A stretch of DNA of 54,734 bases from an uncultured beta proteobacterium (GCA_903886275.1 CAISLN010000061.1:1-54734), one strand, 5' to 3'. Counted from the stretch's first letter, positions 28,865-38,698 are shown. Translations and numbers: made by a program. The notes: generated from the sequence alone by a model not told the origin.

Positions 28865-29287
28865 ATGCCACTGACTATGTACATCGCTTCCCCCGCCCCT
28901 ACCCCCGCTACCGCGTCCGCCCAAGTGCAACTCAGCCGCTGGCTGGCCGTGGGCAGCCTCACCGCCCTGATCCTGTTGGGCCTGGCCTGGGAACTGTGGC
29001 TCAGTCCGCTGCGCCCGGGCGGCTCCTGGTTGTCGCTCAAGGTCTTGCCCCTGTGCCTGCCCCTTGCCGGCCTGCTGAAAAACCGGATGTACACCTACCG
29101 CTGGGTCAGCCTGGTGGTGTGGCTGTACTTTATCGAGGGCGTGGTGCGCGCCTGGGGCGACCGCGCGCCTGGCAACTACCTGGCGCTGGCCGAGGTTCTG
29201 CTATGCCTGGTTCTGTTTGCTGCCTGCCTGCTGCACATTCGCACGCGCCAGCGCAGTGCCGCTGCAGCAGCACCGGCACCCGTCTGA
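28865..29287 (+). CDS. DUF2069 membrane protein
   Basis: About 140 residues with four predicted membrane helices: LAVGSLTALILLGLAWELWL, LPLCLPLAGLL, WVSLVVWLYFIEGVVRA and LALAEVLLCLVLFAACLL. The loop LKNRMYTYRWVSL is typical of the family. ATGs at 28862, 28865 and 28877 are all in frame; none has a ribosome site, so the start is approximate. The FAD-oxidase gene begins 13 bp downstream. Function unknown. Confidence 0.75.
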   Translation: MPLTMYIASPAPTPATASAQVQLSRWLAVGSLTALILLGLAWELWLSPLRPGGSWLSLKVLPLCLPLAGLLKNRMYTYRWVSLVVWLYFIEGVVRAWGDRAPGNYLALAEVLLCLVLFAACLLHIRTRQRSAAAAAPAPV

Positions 29288-29300
29288 GCCGGGCGTCGCC

Positions 29301-30758
29301 ATGAACCCCTCCAAAAAACAAGGCTTGCTGCAGGCCCTGCGCGCCATCGTCGGTGCGGACCAGGTGCTCACCGAGGGCGATCTGAGCGCCTGGGAGCTGG
29401 ACTGGCGCAAGCGCGAACGCGGACAGGCCCTGGCCGTGGTGCGACCGGCCAACACCGAAGAGGTGGCGCTGGTGGTGCAGGCCTGTGCCAGCGCCGATGT
29501 GAGCATCGTGCCCCAGGGCGGCAACACCGGCATGGTGGTGGGATCGACACCGGACGCCAGCGGCACCCAGGTGGTGCTGAGCCTGAGCCGCATGAAGCGC
29601 ATACGCCAGCTCGACGCCGCCAACCTGACCGTCACGGTAGAGGCCGGCTGCCTGCTACAAACCCTGCAAGAGGCCTGCGCAGCGGCGGGCTTTTTGTACC
29701 CGCTTAGCATGGCATCAGAAGGCAGTTGCACCGTGGGCGGAAACCTAGGCACCAACGCCGGTGGCACCCAGGTGCTGCGTTACGGCAACACGCGCGAGCT
29801 GTGTCTGGGCCTGGAGGTGGTGACGGCCACCGGCGAGGTCTGGAACGGCCTCTCGGGCCTGCGCAAGGACAACACCGGCTACGACCTGCGCCATTTGTTT
29901 ATCGGCTCGGAGGGCACCTTGGGTGTGATCACCGCAGCGACCCTGAAGCTCTTTCCCATGCCAAAGGCCATGGTGACGGCCTATGCCTCGCTGCCCTCGC
30001 TCGATGCTGCGGTGCAGTTGCTGGGCCTGGCGCACCAGCACCTGAGTTCAGGCCTGACAGGCTTTGAGGTGATGGGCTCCTTTGCCCTGAGTCTGGTGCG
30101 CAAGCATTTCCCGCAGCAGCATGTGCCCTTTGCCGGGGACGATGCTTTTTGCGTGGTGCTGGAACTCTCGGACCACGACTGCGAAGCCCATGGCCGCGCC
30201 CTGCTGGAGTCCTTGTTGGAGGCCGCCCTGCAGAGTGGCTGCGTGGTCGATGCGGTGGTGGCGCAAACACAGGCCCAAGCGCAGGCGCTGTGGCATATCC
30301 GCGAAAGCATTCCCCTGGCCCAGGCCCAGGAGGGCCTGAACATCAAGCACGACATCTCGATTGCCGTATCCCGCATCCCCGACTTTGTGCGCGAGACCGA
30401 TGCCGCCATACAGGGCGCGTTCCCCGGCGCACGCATGGTGAACTACGGCCATCTGGGCGACGGCAATCTGCACTACAACGTGCAAGCCCCCGAGGGCGCG
30501 GATGCCGAAGCCTTTTTGCGCGAACAAGAGAAACCCCTGAACGCGCTGGTCTATGCGCAAGTGGATCGCTTTAATGGCTCCATCTCGGCCGAGCATGGCA
30601 TTGGCAGCCTGAAGCGCGAGAAGCTGGCCGAGCACAAATCTCCCGTGGCCTTAGGGCTCATGCGTGCCATCAAACTGGCCTTGGACCCGCACAACCACAT
30701 GAACCCCGGACGGGTACTGGCCCTTGAGCCGCTACCATCCAAGATCCCGGGCGCCTGA
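29301..30758 (+). CDS. FAD-linked 2-hydroxyacid dehydrogenase (GlcD / D-lactate or D-2-hydroxyglutarate type)
   Basis: 485 residues of the FAD-binding-4 / FAD-oxidase-C family. The N-terminal FAD domain has AVVRPANTEEVALVVQACA and PQGGNTGMVVGS, and later CTVGGNLGTNAGGTQVLRYGN. The C-terminal domain has the metal-site-like NYGHLGDGNLHYN and the closing SAEHGIGSLKREKL and MNPGRVL. Members oxidise D-lactate, glycolate or D-2-hydroxyglutarate. No glcE/glcF partner is next to it, which favours a stand-alone enzyme. Confidence 0.88.
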   Translation: MNPSKKQGLLQALRAIVGADQVLTEGDLSAWELDWRKRERGQALAVVRPANTEEVALVVQACASADVSIVPQGGNTGMVVGSTPDASGTQVVLSLSRMKRIRQLDAANLTVTVEAGCLLQTLQEACAAAGFLYPLSMASEGSCTVGGNLGTNAGGTQVLRYGNTRELCLGLEVVTATGEVWNGLSGLRKDNTGYDLRHLFIGSEGTLGVITAATLKLFPMPKAMVTAYASLPSLDAAVQLLGLAHQHLSSGLTGFEVMGSFALSLVRKHFPQQHVPFAGDDAFCVVLELSDHDCEAHGRALLESLLEAALQSGCVVDAVVAQTQAQAQALWHIRESIPLAQAQEGLNIKHDISIAVSRIPDFVRETDAAIQGAFPGARMVNYGHLGDGNLHYNVQAPEGADAEAFLREQEKPLNALVYAQVDRFNGSISAEHGIGSLKREKLAEHKSPVALGLMRAIKLALDPHNHMNPGRVLALEPLPSKIPGA

Positions 30759-30794
30759 AGGCCCACCGCCCCAACCATTCACCCGTTTCCAGCC

Positions 30795-31640
30795 ATGACC
30801 AGCTCGCCAGCAACACACCCCGTTCGTTCCCAGTACGAAGACTTTATGCGCCATGTGTACGCCACCGGCGTGAACAAGGCCGACCGCACCGGCACCGGTA
30901 CGCGCAGCGCCTTTGGCTACCAGATGCGCTTTGACCTCAACGAAGGCTTCCCCCTGGTGACGACCAAGAAGGTGCACCTGCGCTCCATCATCCAGGAGCT
31001 GCTGTGGTTTCTTACCGGATCGAGCAGCAACCTATGGCTCAAAGAACGCAATGTGAGCATCTGGGACGAATGGGCCAGACCCGACGGCGAGCTCGGCCCG
31101 GTCTATGGCGTGCAGTGGCGCAGTTGGCCCACACCGGACGGCGGCCATATCGACCAGATCAGCGAACTGGTCAACACGCTCAAGACCAACCCCGATTCGC
31201 GGCGCATGATCGTTAGCGCCTGGAACGTGGCCGACCTGCCCAAGATGGCACTCATGCCCTGCCATGCCTTCTTCCAGTTTTATGTGGCGCCCGCCACCGA
31301 ACCCGGTGGCCGGGGGCGTTTGAGCTGCCAGCTCTACCAGCGCAGCGCCGATATTTTTCTGGGCGTGCCCTTCAACATCGCGTCCTACGCCCTGCTGACC
31401 CACATGCTGGCCCAGCAATGTGACCTGGACTTGGGCGACTTCATCTGGACCGGTGGCGACTGCCATATCTATAGCAACCACCACGCCCAGGTGCAAGAGC
31501 AGCTCAGCCGAGCGCCCTACCCCTACCCGACCTTGAACATCAAACGCAAACCCGAATCCCTGTTCGACTACCAGTTGGAAGACTTCGAGGTGCTGGACTA
31601 CCGATGCCACGCTGCCATCAAGGCACCGGTGGCGGTGTGA
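30795..31640 (+). CDS. thyA: Thymidylate synthase
   Basis: 281 residues making dTMP from dUMP with methylene-tetrahydrofolate. Nucleophile C156 is in [37 protein letters not shown] and [15 protein letters not shown] are classical signatures. Its stop overlaps the folA start by one base (TGATG), so the two folate genes are coupled: ThyA makes dihydrofolate and FolA recycles it. Confidence 0.97.
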   Translation: MTSSPATHPVRSQYEDFMRHVYATGVNKADRTGTGTRSAFGYQMRFDLNEGFPLVTTKKVHLRSIIQELLWFLTGSSSNLWLKERNVSIWDEWARPDGELGPVYGVQWRSWPTPDGGHIDQISELVNTLKTNPDSRRMIVSAWNVADLPKMALMPCHAFFQFYVAPATEPGGRGRLSCQLYQRSADIFLGVPFNIASYALLTHMLAQQCDLDLGDFIWTGGDCHIYSNHHAQVQEQLSRAPYPYPTLNIKRKPESLFDYQLEDFEVLDYRCHAAIKAPVAV

Positions 31641-32131
31641 TGCAACTGCACCTGATCTTTGCGCGCAGCCAGAACGGCGTGATCGGCCGTGACGGCGCCC
31701 TGCCCTGGCATCTGCCAGAAGACCTGGCGCATTTCAAGCGCCTGACCCTGGGCTGCCCGGTGATCATGGGGCGCAAGACCTGGGATTCACTGCCGCCCAA
31801 ATTCCGCCCGCTGCCCGGACGCGCCAATGTGGTGGTCACGCGCCAGCCAGACTGGCAGGACGCAGGTGCGCTGCGCGCCGACTCGCTGCCAAGCGCCATG
31901 GCGCTGTGCTGTGATGCGAAAGACGTCTGGGTGATAGGCGGTGCGCAGCTCTATGCCCTGGCAGAGCCACTGGCACATACGGCTGTCATCACCGAGATAG
32001 ATACTGTGCTGCAGGGGGATGCTTTCGCACCCGCCTTTGGCCATGCGTGGCAAGAAACCGCCCGCGAAGAACACACAGCCGCAAACGGGCTGCACTACCG
32101 CTTTATAACCTTGACCCGAATTGGAGTTTGA
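31640..32131 (+). CDS. folA: Dihydrofolate reductase
   Basis: 163 residues from ATG 31640. Family motifs: IFARSQNGVIGRDGALPWHLPEDLAHFKRLTLG, VIMGRKTWDSLP, and VWVIGGAQLY for NADPH binding. It restores tetrahydrofolate consumed by ThyA. Coupled to thyA; the next gene starts 3 bp after the stop. Confidence 0.96.
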   Translation: MQLHLIFARSQNGVIGRDGALPWHLPEDLAHFKRLTLGCPVIMGRKTWDSLPPKFRPLPGRANVVVTRQPDWQDAGALRADSLPSAMALCCDAKDVWVIGGAQLYALAEPLAHTAVITEIDTVLQGDAFAPAFGHAWQETAREEHTAANGLHYRFITLTRIGV

Positions 32132-32134
32132 ACA

Positions 32135-32716
32135 ATGTCTGAACATGGCTTTCACGTACACGGCCCGCATGACCACGAGATAGAACATGCGCAAAAAGGT
32201 GGCCACGCAAGCGGCGGGATGATCAACCAGATCGCCATGTTTACCGCCATCATCGCCACCGTGGGCGCCGTCTTCTCGTACATGGGCGGCGCCACCCAGG
32301 CCAATGCCGGCCTGTATAAAAACAACGCTGCCATCAAGAAGACCGAGGCCTCCAACCAGTGGAACTTCTACCAGGCCAAAAGCACCAAGCAGGCCCTGGC
32401 CGAACTGGCGCGCGACCTGGCACCCACTGCCTTGCAAGCCTCCTACGCGGCCAAGGTGGATCGCTACGAAAAGGAAAAGGGCGACATCAAGCTGGTTGCC
32501 GAAAAGCTGGAAAACGATGCCACCGAATGGGAACACCAAAGCGATGAGCAGATGCACCAGCACCACCGCTGGGCCCAGTCCACCACGGTGCTGCAGGTGG
32601 CGATTGCGCTGGCGGCGATCGCCCTGCTGACCAAAAAGAAATGGCTGGAATACGCCATGTTTGGCGCCGGTGGAGTGGGTGTGGTGGTGGGCGGATTTGC
32701 CGCCCTGCATCTGTAG
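32135..32716 (+). CDS. DUF4337 membrane protein
   Basis: 193 residues. A His-rich start (FHVHGPHDHEIEH) precedes a membrane helix (MFTAIIATVGAVFSYMGG), a long helical coiled-coil-like middle with KNNAAIKKTEASNQWNFYQAKSTKQ, and two helices at the end (VLQVAIALAAIALL, FGAGGVGVVVGGFAAL). The family is of unknown function. It is 3 bp from folA, so probably co-transcribed, and converges with the nucleotidase gene. Confidence 0.8.
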   Translation: MSEHGFHVHGPHDHEIEHAQKGGHASGGMINQIAMFTAIIATVGAVFSYMGGATQANAGLYKNNAAIKKTEASNQWNFYQAKSTKQALAELARDLAPTALQASYAAKVDRYEKEKGDIKLVAEKLENDATEWEHQSDEQMHQHHRWAQSTTVLQVAIALAAIALLTKKKWLEYAMFGAGGVGVVVGGFAALHL

Positions 32717-32721
32717 AATTT

Positions 32722-34533
32722 TTAATTCAGCCTCTGAATACGGCCCAGCTGCGGCGGCGGCAATATGCCCTTGAGGCGCAAATAAAGCTTGGCCACCACC
32801 AGGTCGGTCTCGCCCTCCTGCACATTGCGTCCCTGCTTGAAGACGCTCAGGGCATCGCCGCCCGAGGCCATGAAGCTGTTCACCGTAACCCGGTAGCTCT
32901 GCTCCATGGCGATAGGCAGGCCGTTCAGGCGCATGGAGCCCGGCACCACGCGCTGCCCCTTGCCGGGTGCGGCACCTTCGGGCTGGCTGGCGTCCCATGT
33001 ATAGCCAAAGCCGTTCGATACCGGCAGGATGCGCCCGCCCGCAGGTTGTGGCCGCTCCCATTGCTGCTCCAACAGGCGCAGCAGTTGCGCACCGGTCAGG
33101 TCCATGGTGACCAGCGTGTTGTTAAAGGGCAGCACGCTAAAGAGTTGGCCAAAGGTCACTGCCAGGCTGCTGTTCAAATCGCTGCGCAAACCGCCCGGGT
33201 TGGTAAAGGCAATTTGCGCCGCCTGCTCGCCATAGCTGCTGTCCGAGGTGCCCGCCAGATAGGCATCGGCAATCACCGCGCCCAGGCTGCTTTCACCGGC
33301 GGCGTTGGTGCGCCGCTCCAGCGGTGCGGCCAGACGCCCCACCTCCATGTCGGAGAGCGGCGTCGTCAGGTCGCCATAGCGGCGCACGATGGCCTCTACC
33401 GCCGGGTCGGGCAGCAACGCACCCTGCGGCAGGGGCAGCGCATTGCCATTGATATCCTTCACCGTGGCGCCGTTGAGCACGACAAAATTATTGGCATCCT
33501 TGGCCAGCACCCGGCGCGCCTGCGGGTCTATTTGCAAATCGATCAGCGTCAGCAGGCGGCCATAAAAACCGGTTTGCGTGACCAGCAGTCCATTGGGCCT
33601 GCGGCAGACATATTCTTGGTGCGTGTGGCCGCTGACCACCACATCGACAGCGCTGTCAAAGTGATCGGCCAGGTCCAGGATGGGGCCGCTGAAGTCCGGG
33701 CAGCTCTTGTCTTGCACCATGCGCGCGCTGGTTTGGCCGCCCTGGTGAATCAGCACCACCACGGCCGCAGCACCCTGGGCCTTGAGCGCGGGCGCCAAGC
33801 GGTTCACGGTGGCCACCTCGCTTAAAAATTGCAGACCCACCACGCCGGCCGGGGTCACCACCAAGGGTGTGGCGCGCAGGGTCAGGCCGATAAAGCCAAT
33901 CTTCACACCTCCCACCTCACGCAGGGCGGTTGCGGCAAGCAAGGTGTTGCCGCTGCGGGTATCGAGCACATTGGCCGCCAGGTACTGGAACTTCGCCCCG
34001 GCAAATTGCCCTGCGTTCATGCAGGTGTCCACGCCCACCACGCCGCTGGAACCATCGGGCGCAAGCGGATAGCAGCCGCCGTTTTGCAGGCGCAGCAGCT
34101 CGGTGCGGCCCTTGTCGAACTCGTGGTTGCCCACGCTAGAGACATCCAGACCGATCTGATTGAGCACCTCGATGGTGGGCTCGTCGTGGAACAGCCCAGA
34201 GGCCAGGGGCGTGGCACCCACCAGATCGCCCGCCCCCACCACCAGCGTGTGCCCCGGGTTGCGGCTTTTGAGTTCAAGCACCAGGCTGGCCAGATAGGCC
34301 GCGCCACCGGCCGCCACCCGGGTGCCTTCGGCATGGTCTGCATCGGGCATCAGCAGACTGCCAGCAGGGGGCTGGATGTTGCCGTGGAAGTCGTTGATGG
34401 CGATCAGCGAAACATGCACCGGCCCTGCCGCCTGCACCGCGGCACTTGCGAGCAACAGACACGTCATGAGGCACAGTGCCAACAGCCGGCGCGTGGGGCT
34501 TGAAAAACAGGGATGCAAAAAACAGCAGGGCAT
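32722..34533 (-). CDS. Periplasmic 5'-nucleotidase / cyclic phosphodiesterase (UshA-like)
   Basis: 603 residues from ATG 34531-34533, which has GAGGAG 7 bases upstream; an ATG 30 bases earlier is less likely. The signal peptide ends near AAVQA. The metallophosphatase domain shows LIAINDFHGN, VGAGDLVGATPL, SVGNHEFDKG and VVSGHTHQEYV, holding the two-metal site. The C-terminal 5'-nucleotidase domain (about 370-570) binds the base. It would hydrolyse extracellular nucleotides for uptake. It is divergent from xthA. Confidence 0.9.
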   Translation of the reverse strand: MPCCFLHPCFSSPTRRLLALCLMTCLLLASAAVQAAGPVHVSLIAINDFHGNIQPPAGSLLMPDADHAEGTRVAAGGAAYLASLVLELKSRNPGHTLVVGAGDLVGATPLASGLFHDEPTIEVLNQIGLDVSSVGNHEFDKGRTELLRLQNGGCYPLAPDGSSGVVGVDTCMNAGQFAGAKFQYLAANVLDTRSGNTLLAATALREVGGVKIGFIGLTLRATPLVVTPAGVVGLQFLSEVATVNRLAPALKAQGAAAVVVLIHQGGQTSARMVQDKSCPDFSGPILDLADHFDSAVDVVVSGHTHQEYVCRRPNGLLVTQTGFYGRLLTLIDLQIDPQARRVLAKDANNFVVLNGATVKDINGNALPLPQGALLPDPAVEAIVRRYGDLTTPLSDMEVGRLAAPLERRTNAAGESSLGAVIADAYLAGTSDSSYGEQAAQIAFTNPGGLRSDLNSSLAVTFGQLFSVLPFNNTLVTMDLTGAQLLRLLEQQWERPQPAGGRILPVSNGFGYTWDASQPEGAAPGKGQRVVPGSMRLNGLPIAMEQSYRVTVNSFMASGGDALSVFKQGRNVQEGETDLVVAKLYLRLKGILPPPQLGRIQRLN

Positions 34534-34610
34534 GGTCGGCTCCTCGGTCAGGTGGGCAGACATGGACTATAGTGCCGCAGCATCTGCCTGACACTCGAAT
34601 CCCCTACACC

Positions 34611-35414
34611 ATGAAATTTGCCACCTGGAACGTGAACTCTTTAAGCGTGCGCCTGCCCCAAGTGCTGGACTGGCTCGCCGCCAATCCGGTCGATGTGCTG
34701 GTGCTGCAAGAGCTCAAGCTCAGCGACGACAAGTTCCCCGCCGAGGCGCTGGCGCAGGCCGGCTATCTGTCGCACAGCTTTGGCCAAAAGACCTACAACG
34801 GCGTGGCCCTGTTGAGCCGCACCGCCGCCACCGACATCGTCAAAAACATCCCCGGCTTCGATGACGAGATGGCGCGCGTCATCAGCGGCACGGTGGGGGA
34901 AGGAGATAACAGCGTGCGCGTGGTGGGTGCCTATTTCCCCAACGGCCAAGAGCCCGGCAGCGACAAGTTTGAATACAAGATGGAATGGCTCAAGGGCCTG
35001 CGCAGTTGGATCAAAGACGAGCTGGTGGCGCACCCGCGCCTGCTCTTGATGGGCGACTACAACATCACCTTCGATGACCTCGATGTGTGGGACCCAGAGG
35101 GCATGCGCGACCAAATCCACTGCACCGACGAGGAGCGCTACCACCTCAACGCCTTGATTGCGCTAGGCCTGAGCGACAGCTACCGCCTGTTTGCGCAGCC
35201 ACCCAAGAGTTACAGCTGGTGGGACTACCGCGACGCGGGCTTCAGGCGCAACCGCGGCATGCGCATCGACCACATCCTGGTCAGCAACGCGCTCAAGCCC
35301 TTAGTCAAATCCTGCGTGATCGACAAGACCCCGCGCAAGAACGAGCGCCCCAGCGACCACGCCCCCGTGGTCGTGGAAATCGCCAACCAAACTCACTCCA
35401 GCCCCAGCTCCTGA
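34611..35414 (+). CDS. xthA: Exodeoxyribonuclease III
   Basis: 267 residues, AP endonuclease and 3' exonuclease for base-excision repair. ATG 34611 gives MKFATWNVNSLSVRLPQV. Motifs: LQELKLSD (metal-binding Glu), GDYNITFDDLDVWDPE, WWDYRDAGFRRNRGMRIDHILVS and PSDHAPVVVE with the catalytic Asp-His. The 3' end overlaps ntrC convergently by 22 bp. Confidence 0.96.
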   Translation: MKFATWNVNSLSVRLPQVLDWLAANPVDVLVLQELKLSDDKFPAEALAQAGYLSHSFGQKTYNGVALLSRTAATDIVKNIPGFDDEMARVISGTVGEGDNSVRVVGAYFPNGQEPGSDKFEYKMEWLKGLRSWIKDELVAHPRLLLMGDYNITFDDLDVWDPEGMRDQIHCTDEERYHLNALIALGLSDSYRLFAQPPKSYSWWDYRDAGFRRNRGMRIDHILVSNALKPLVKSCVIDKTPRKNERPSDHAPVVVEIANQTHSSPSS

Positions 35415-36889
35415 ATCTTGCGCGTGATGGTGTTGCGGCCAATGCCGAGCTTGTGGGCGGCCTCGATGCGCCGGCCCTTGGTGGTGGACAGGGCCGCCAG
35501 AATCAGGCGCGACTCGAAGCGCTTGGTCAGCACCTCCCACACGTCCAGATTGCCGGCGGCGAGCAAGGTGATGGCATCGGCTTCGAGGCCCTGCTCCCAT
35601 GGCAGTGGATGGTCGGTTGGCACCGCAGTGGCCAGAGGCGCGGGCATGGAAGGCGCAAGCTGCGCGGGCGCTCCTTCGGTGGCCGGCGCTGCAGCTTCGG
35701 GCTTGGGCGCTTGAACGTCCTGGCGCGACACGCCGATTTCGGGCGGCAAGTCCTTGGGCTCTATCAATTGCGCCGGTGCCATGACGGTGAGCCAGTGGCA
35801 CAGGTTCTCTAACTGGCGCACATTGCCGGGGAAGGCAAAGCCCTCCAGCCAGACCAGGGCGGCGTCCGATATGCGCTTGGGCTCCACGCCGAGCTGCAAG
35901 GCGCTTTGCTGCAGGAAGTGGCGCGTCAGTGGGGCTACGTCCTCGCGGCGCTCGCGCAGGGCCGGCAGGCGCAGGCGGATCACATTCAAACGGTGGAACA
36001 GGTCTTCGCGGAACACGCCCTCCTTGACGCGGTTCTCCAGGTCCTGGTGGGTCGCGGCAATCACGCGCACATGGGTCTTAACGGCGCTGTGGCCGCCCAC
36101 GCGGTAGAAGTGGCCGTCCGACAAAACGCGCAAGAGGCGCGTCTGCAGCTCAAACGGCATGTCACCAATTTCATCCAGAAAAAGCGTGCCGCCATCGGCC
36201 TGCTCGAAGCGTCCACGGCGCATGGTTTGCGCCCCGGTAAAGGCACCGCGCTCGTGGCCAAACAGCTCGCTCTCGAGCAGGTCCTTGGGGATGGCGGCGG
36301 TGTTGATGGCCACAAAGGGCCCGTTGGCACGCGGCGAATGCTTGTGCAGGGCACGGGCGACGAGTTCCTTGCCGGAACCCGATTCGCCGGTGATGAGCAC
36401 CGTGACATTGCTTTGCGACAGGCGCCCGATGGCGCGAAACACGTCCTGCATGGCCGGGGCTTGGCCCAGCATCTCGGGCGCCTCGGTCATGCGCTCTTCG
36501 CTCACCTCTTCGCGCTGGCTTTCTTCGACAGCACGGCGGATCAGCTCCACCGCCTTGGGCACATCAAAGGGCTTGGGCAGGTACTCAAAGGCGCCGCCCT
36601 GAAAGGCGCTCACCGCGCTGTCGAGGTCGGAGAAGGCGGTCATGATGATCACCGGCAGGCCGGGGTACTTGGCCTTGACCTTTTCCAGCAGCTCCAAGCC
36701 GGAGCCTCCGGGCATGCGGATGTCGCTCACCAAAATTTGCGGGCCCTCGTCGTCGGCAGCGGTGGAAAGCGCGGCCAGCACATCGCGTGAATTCGAAAAG
36801 CTGCGCGTGGGCAGGTGTTCGCGCAACAAGGCTTTTTCCAGTACGAAGCGTATGGACTGGTCATCGTCTACGATCCAAATGGGCTTCAT
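35393..36889 (-). CDS. ntrC: Nitrogen regulator NtrC, sigma-54 activator
   Basis: 498 residues. The receiver has D8-D10 and phospho-acceptor D56 (VSDIRMPGGSG). The AAA+ domain has Walker A GESGSGKE (168-175) and the sigma-54 contact loop GAFTGA (215-220). The C-terminal Fis-type helix-turn-helix ends GIGRNTITRKIQELGLE. I use ATG 36887-36889 (MKPIWIVDDD); an ATG overlapping the ntrB stop (36916) would add 9 residues but lacks a ribosome site. Phosphorylated by NtrB, it activates nitrogen genes, including the sigma-54 promoter before glnA. Confidence 0.96.
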   Translation of the reverse strand: MKPIWIVDDDQSIRFVLEKALLREHLPTRSFSNSRDVLAALSTAADDEGPQILVSDIRMPGGSGLELLEKVKAKYPGLPVIIMTAFSDLDSAVSAFQGGAFEYLPKPFDVPKAVELIRRAVEESQREEVSEERMTEAPEMLGQAPAMQDVFRAIGRLSQSNVTVLITGESGSGKELVARALHKHSPRANGPFVAINTAAIPKDLLESELFGHERGAFTGAQTMRRGRFEQADGGTLFLDEIGDMPFELQTRLLRVLSDGHFYRVGGHSAVKTHVRVIAATHQDLENRVKEGVFREDLFHRLNVIRLRLPALRERREDVAPLTRHFLQQSALQLGVEPKRISDAALVWLEGFAFPGNVRQLENLCHWLTVMAPAQLIEPKDLPPEIGVSRQDVQAPKPEAAAPATEGAPAQLAPSMPAPLATAVPTDHPLPWEQGLEADAITLLAAGNLDVWEVLTKRFESRLILAALSTTKGRRIEAAHKLGIGRNTITRKIQELGLE

Positions 36890-36915
36890 GGTTTTCTTGT
36901 CTCTTGTGTCTGGCA

Positions 36916-38010
36916 TTACGGTAACGGAATCAGAATTTTGAAATCCGTACGGCCGGGCACACTGTCAACTTCGATCATTCCCTGGTGCTGCTGGACAAAG
37001 GTTTGCGCCAACGTCAGCCCCAGGCCCGAGCCGCCATCCCGGCCCGACACCAGCGGGTAGAAAATGCGGTCCTTGATCGAATCTGGCACGCCAGGTCCGT
37101 TGTCAATGACATGCAATTCCAATGCCAACCGGTAGCGCTGTTTGCCAAAGGTAATTTGGCGCATCACACGGGTGCGAAAAATGAGTTCGGCGTCGCCCTC
37201 AGCAATGCGCTCGCTCAGCGCCTGCGCGGCATTGTGGGCGATGTTGAGCACGGTCTGAATCAGCTGCTCGCGGTCACCGCGAAATTCGGGGATGGAGGTG
37301 TCGTAGTCGCGCACCACCAGCAGCCCCTTGGGAAACTCGGCCACGATCAGCGAGCGCACCCGCTCACAGACCTCGTGGATGTTGACGTCGCCCACCAGGT
37401 GGGGTCTGCGGTGCGGTGCCAGCAATCGGTCCACCAGGCTTTGCAAACGGTCGGCCTCGTGGATGATGACCTGGGTGTATTCGGTCAGCTCGGGCGAGTC
37501 CATCTCCAGCTCCAGCAACTGGGCCGCACCCCGTATGCCGCCCAGCGGATTTTTGATTTCATGGGCCAGGTTGCGGATCAGCTCCTTGTTGCTTTGCGCC
37601 TGCTCCAGAATGCGCTCCTCGCGGTCCTGGCGCGTCTGCTGTTCCAGCGGCACCAGCTCGACGATGATGTCTTCTGCCGGATCGGTGCGGGTGATGATGA
37701 CGTGCACTGGCAGCGGCTCATGGCCCACGCGCTTGAGCCAGGCGTCGTAACGCAGGGCGCCATATTCGTTTTCAACCACGCCTTCCAGTGCGTTTTGCAA
37801 TTGGCTGGGATCGGTAAAGGCCTGCGCAAAGGCCGAGCCGACGATGCTGCGCCGTGAGATGCCCAGCATATCTTCGAGCGCGGCATTGGCAAACAGCACC
37901 AGACCCCTGCGGTCCACCACTGTCACGAGGGTAGCCAGCAGGTCAAAGGGATGAAAGCCGGAAAGGGCAGGTTCTCGCCCGCCAGGCGCTGGGGTAAGGG
38001 GCTTGGACAA
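36916..38010 (-). CDS. ntrB: Nitrogen sensor kinase NtrB
   Basis: 364 residues. An N-terminal PAS domain (about 22-130) is followed by the dimerisation helix with H150 in RNLAHEIKNPLGGIRGAAQLL and the ATPase domain with NIAHNAAQAL, DNGPGVPD and GSGLGLTLA. It is a soluble kinase/phosphatase for NtrC controlled by PII. The stop overlaps a possible early ntrC ATG (TAATG). The DUF4124-like gene ends 5 bp upstream. Confidence 0.95.
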   Translation of the reverse strand: MSKPLTPAPGGREPALSGFHPFDLLATLVTVVDRRGLVLFANAALEDMLGISRRSIVGSAFAQAFTDPSQLQNALEGVVENEYGALRYDAWLKRVGHEPLPVHVIITRTDPAEDIIVELVPLEQQTRQDREERILEQAQSNKELIRNLAHEIKNPLGGIRGAAQLLELEMDSPELTEYTQVIIHEADRLQSLVDRLLAPHRRPHLVGDVNIHEVCERVRSLIVAEFPKGLLVVRDYDTSIPEFRGDREQLIQTVLNIAHNAAQALSERIAEGDAELIFRTRVMRQITFGKQRYRLALELHVIDNGPGVPDSIKDRIFYPLVSGRDGGSGLGLTLAQTFVQQHQGMIEVDSVPGRTDFKILIPLP

Positions 38011-38015
38011 GCCGC

Positions 38016-38510
38016 TTATTTTCCGCTGGAGGCGGTAGTGGCGCCGGTTGACGGCGGCAGGCGCGAGAGCTCGCGCTTGATGCCGGCGATGTCACTGTCG
38101 TTGCGGGCGATGGCCGCCTTGAGCGCGTCCACCCGGTCCTGGTATTTTTGGTTGTTGCGGGCCTCGGTGGCCAGGCGCTCGGGCGCGCCCTCGTTGTATT
38201 CCTTGAGCAACTCGGCCCGCTTGGCGTCGGCCTTCTTGACTTCGGACTCCAAGATCAGGCGCGCGTCGGAGTCCTTGGAGCGCTGGTCTGCGGAGTCGGT
38301 GCGCTGGGCCGATGCAGCCGCTTTGGCGGGCGGCGCCTTGACCGCCTGTATCACCGTCACATTGGCGCCGGAGATGAGCTTGCAGGTCTTGGCCTGGGCA
38401 TCGCTCACATTGTTGGTGTATTCGTTGCCACAGCGGTAAATGCGCTCATCGGCAGCCTGTGCTGAGACAAGGCCACAAGCCATACAAAACAGAAAAAAAA
38501 CAAATTTCAT
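38016..38510 (-). CDS. Exported DUF4124-like protein
   Basis: 164 residues from ATG 38508-38510. A Sec signal (FVFFLFCMACGLVSAQA) precedes ERIYRCGNEYTNN, the DUF4124-type start, then a long charged helical region (KKADAKRAELLKEYN, RNDSDIAGIKRELS), probably coiled coil. Two Cys near the start may form a disulfide. It sits between glnA and ntrB on the same strand, as in related betaproteobacteria (recall). Function unknown. Confidence 0.8.
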   Translation of the reverse strand: MKFVFFLFCMACGLVSAQAADERIYRCGNEYTNNVSDAQAKTCKLISGANVTVIQAVKAPPAKAAASAQRTDSADQRSKDSDARLILESEVKKADAKRAELLKEYNEGAPERLATEARNNQKYQDRVDALKAAIARNDSDIAGIKRELSRLPPSTGATTASSGK

Positions 38511-38630
38511 AGTGCGTCCACCCATTGCGAATGCCGGGTCAGGCCAGCAGTATGCGCCAAAACTGTCAAGCTGCAGAATAAGCCGAAAACGCGCGCCACC
38601 AACCGGTGGGGTCAGGCCTCTGCCCCAACG

Positions 38631-38658
38631 AAAAAGGACTGCGCAAGCAGTCCTTTTT
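38631..38658 (-). terminator. Terminator after glnA
   Basis: AAAAAGGACTGC (38631-38642) and GCAGTCCTTTTT (38647-38658) form a perfect 12-bp stem with loop GCAA. Read on the minus strand it ends in a T-run. It separates glnA from the DUF4124-like/ntrBC genes, though readthrough is usual in such loci. Confidence 0.92.
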
Positions 38659-38698
38659 CTGGCACATCCGGCAAGGGATGTGCAGTACCCAGGCCGGA

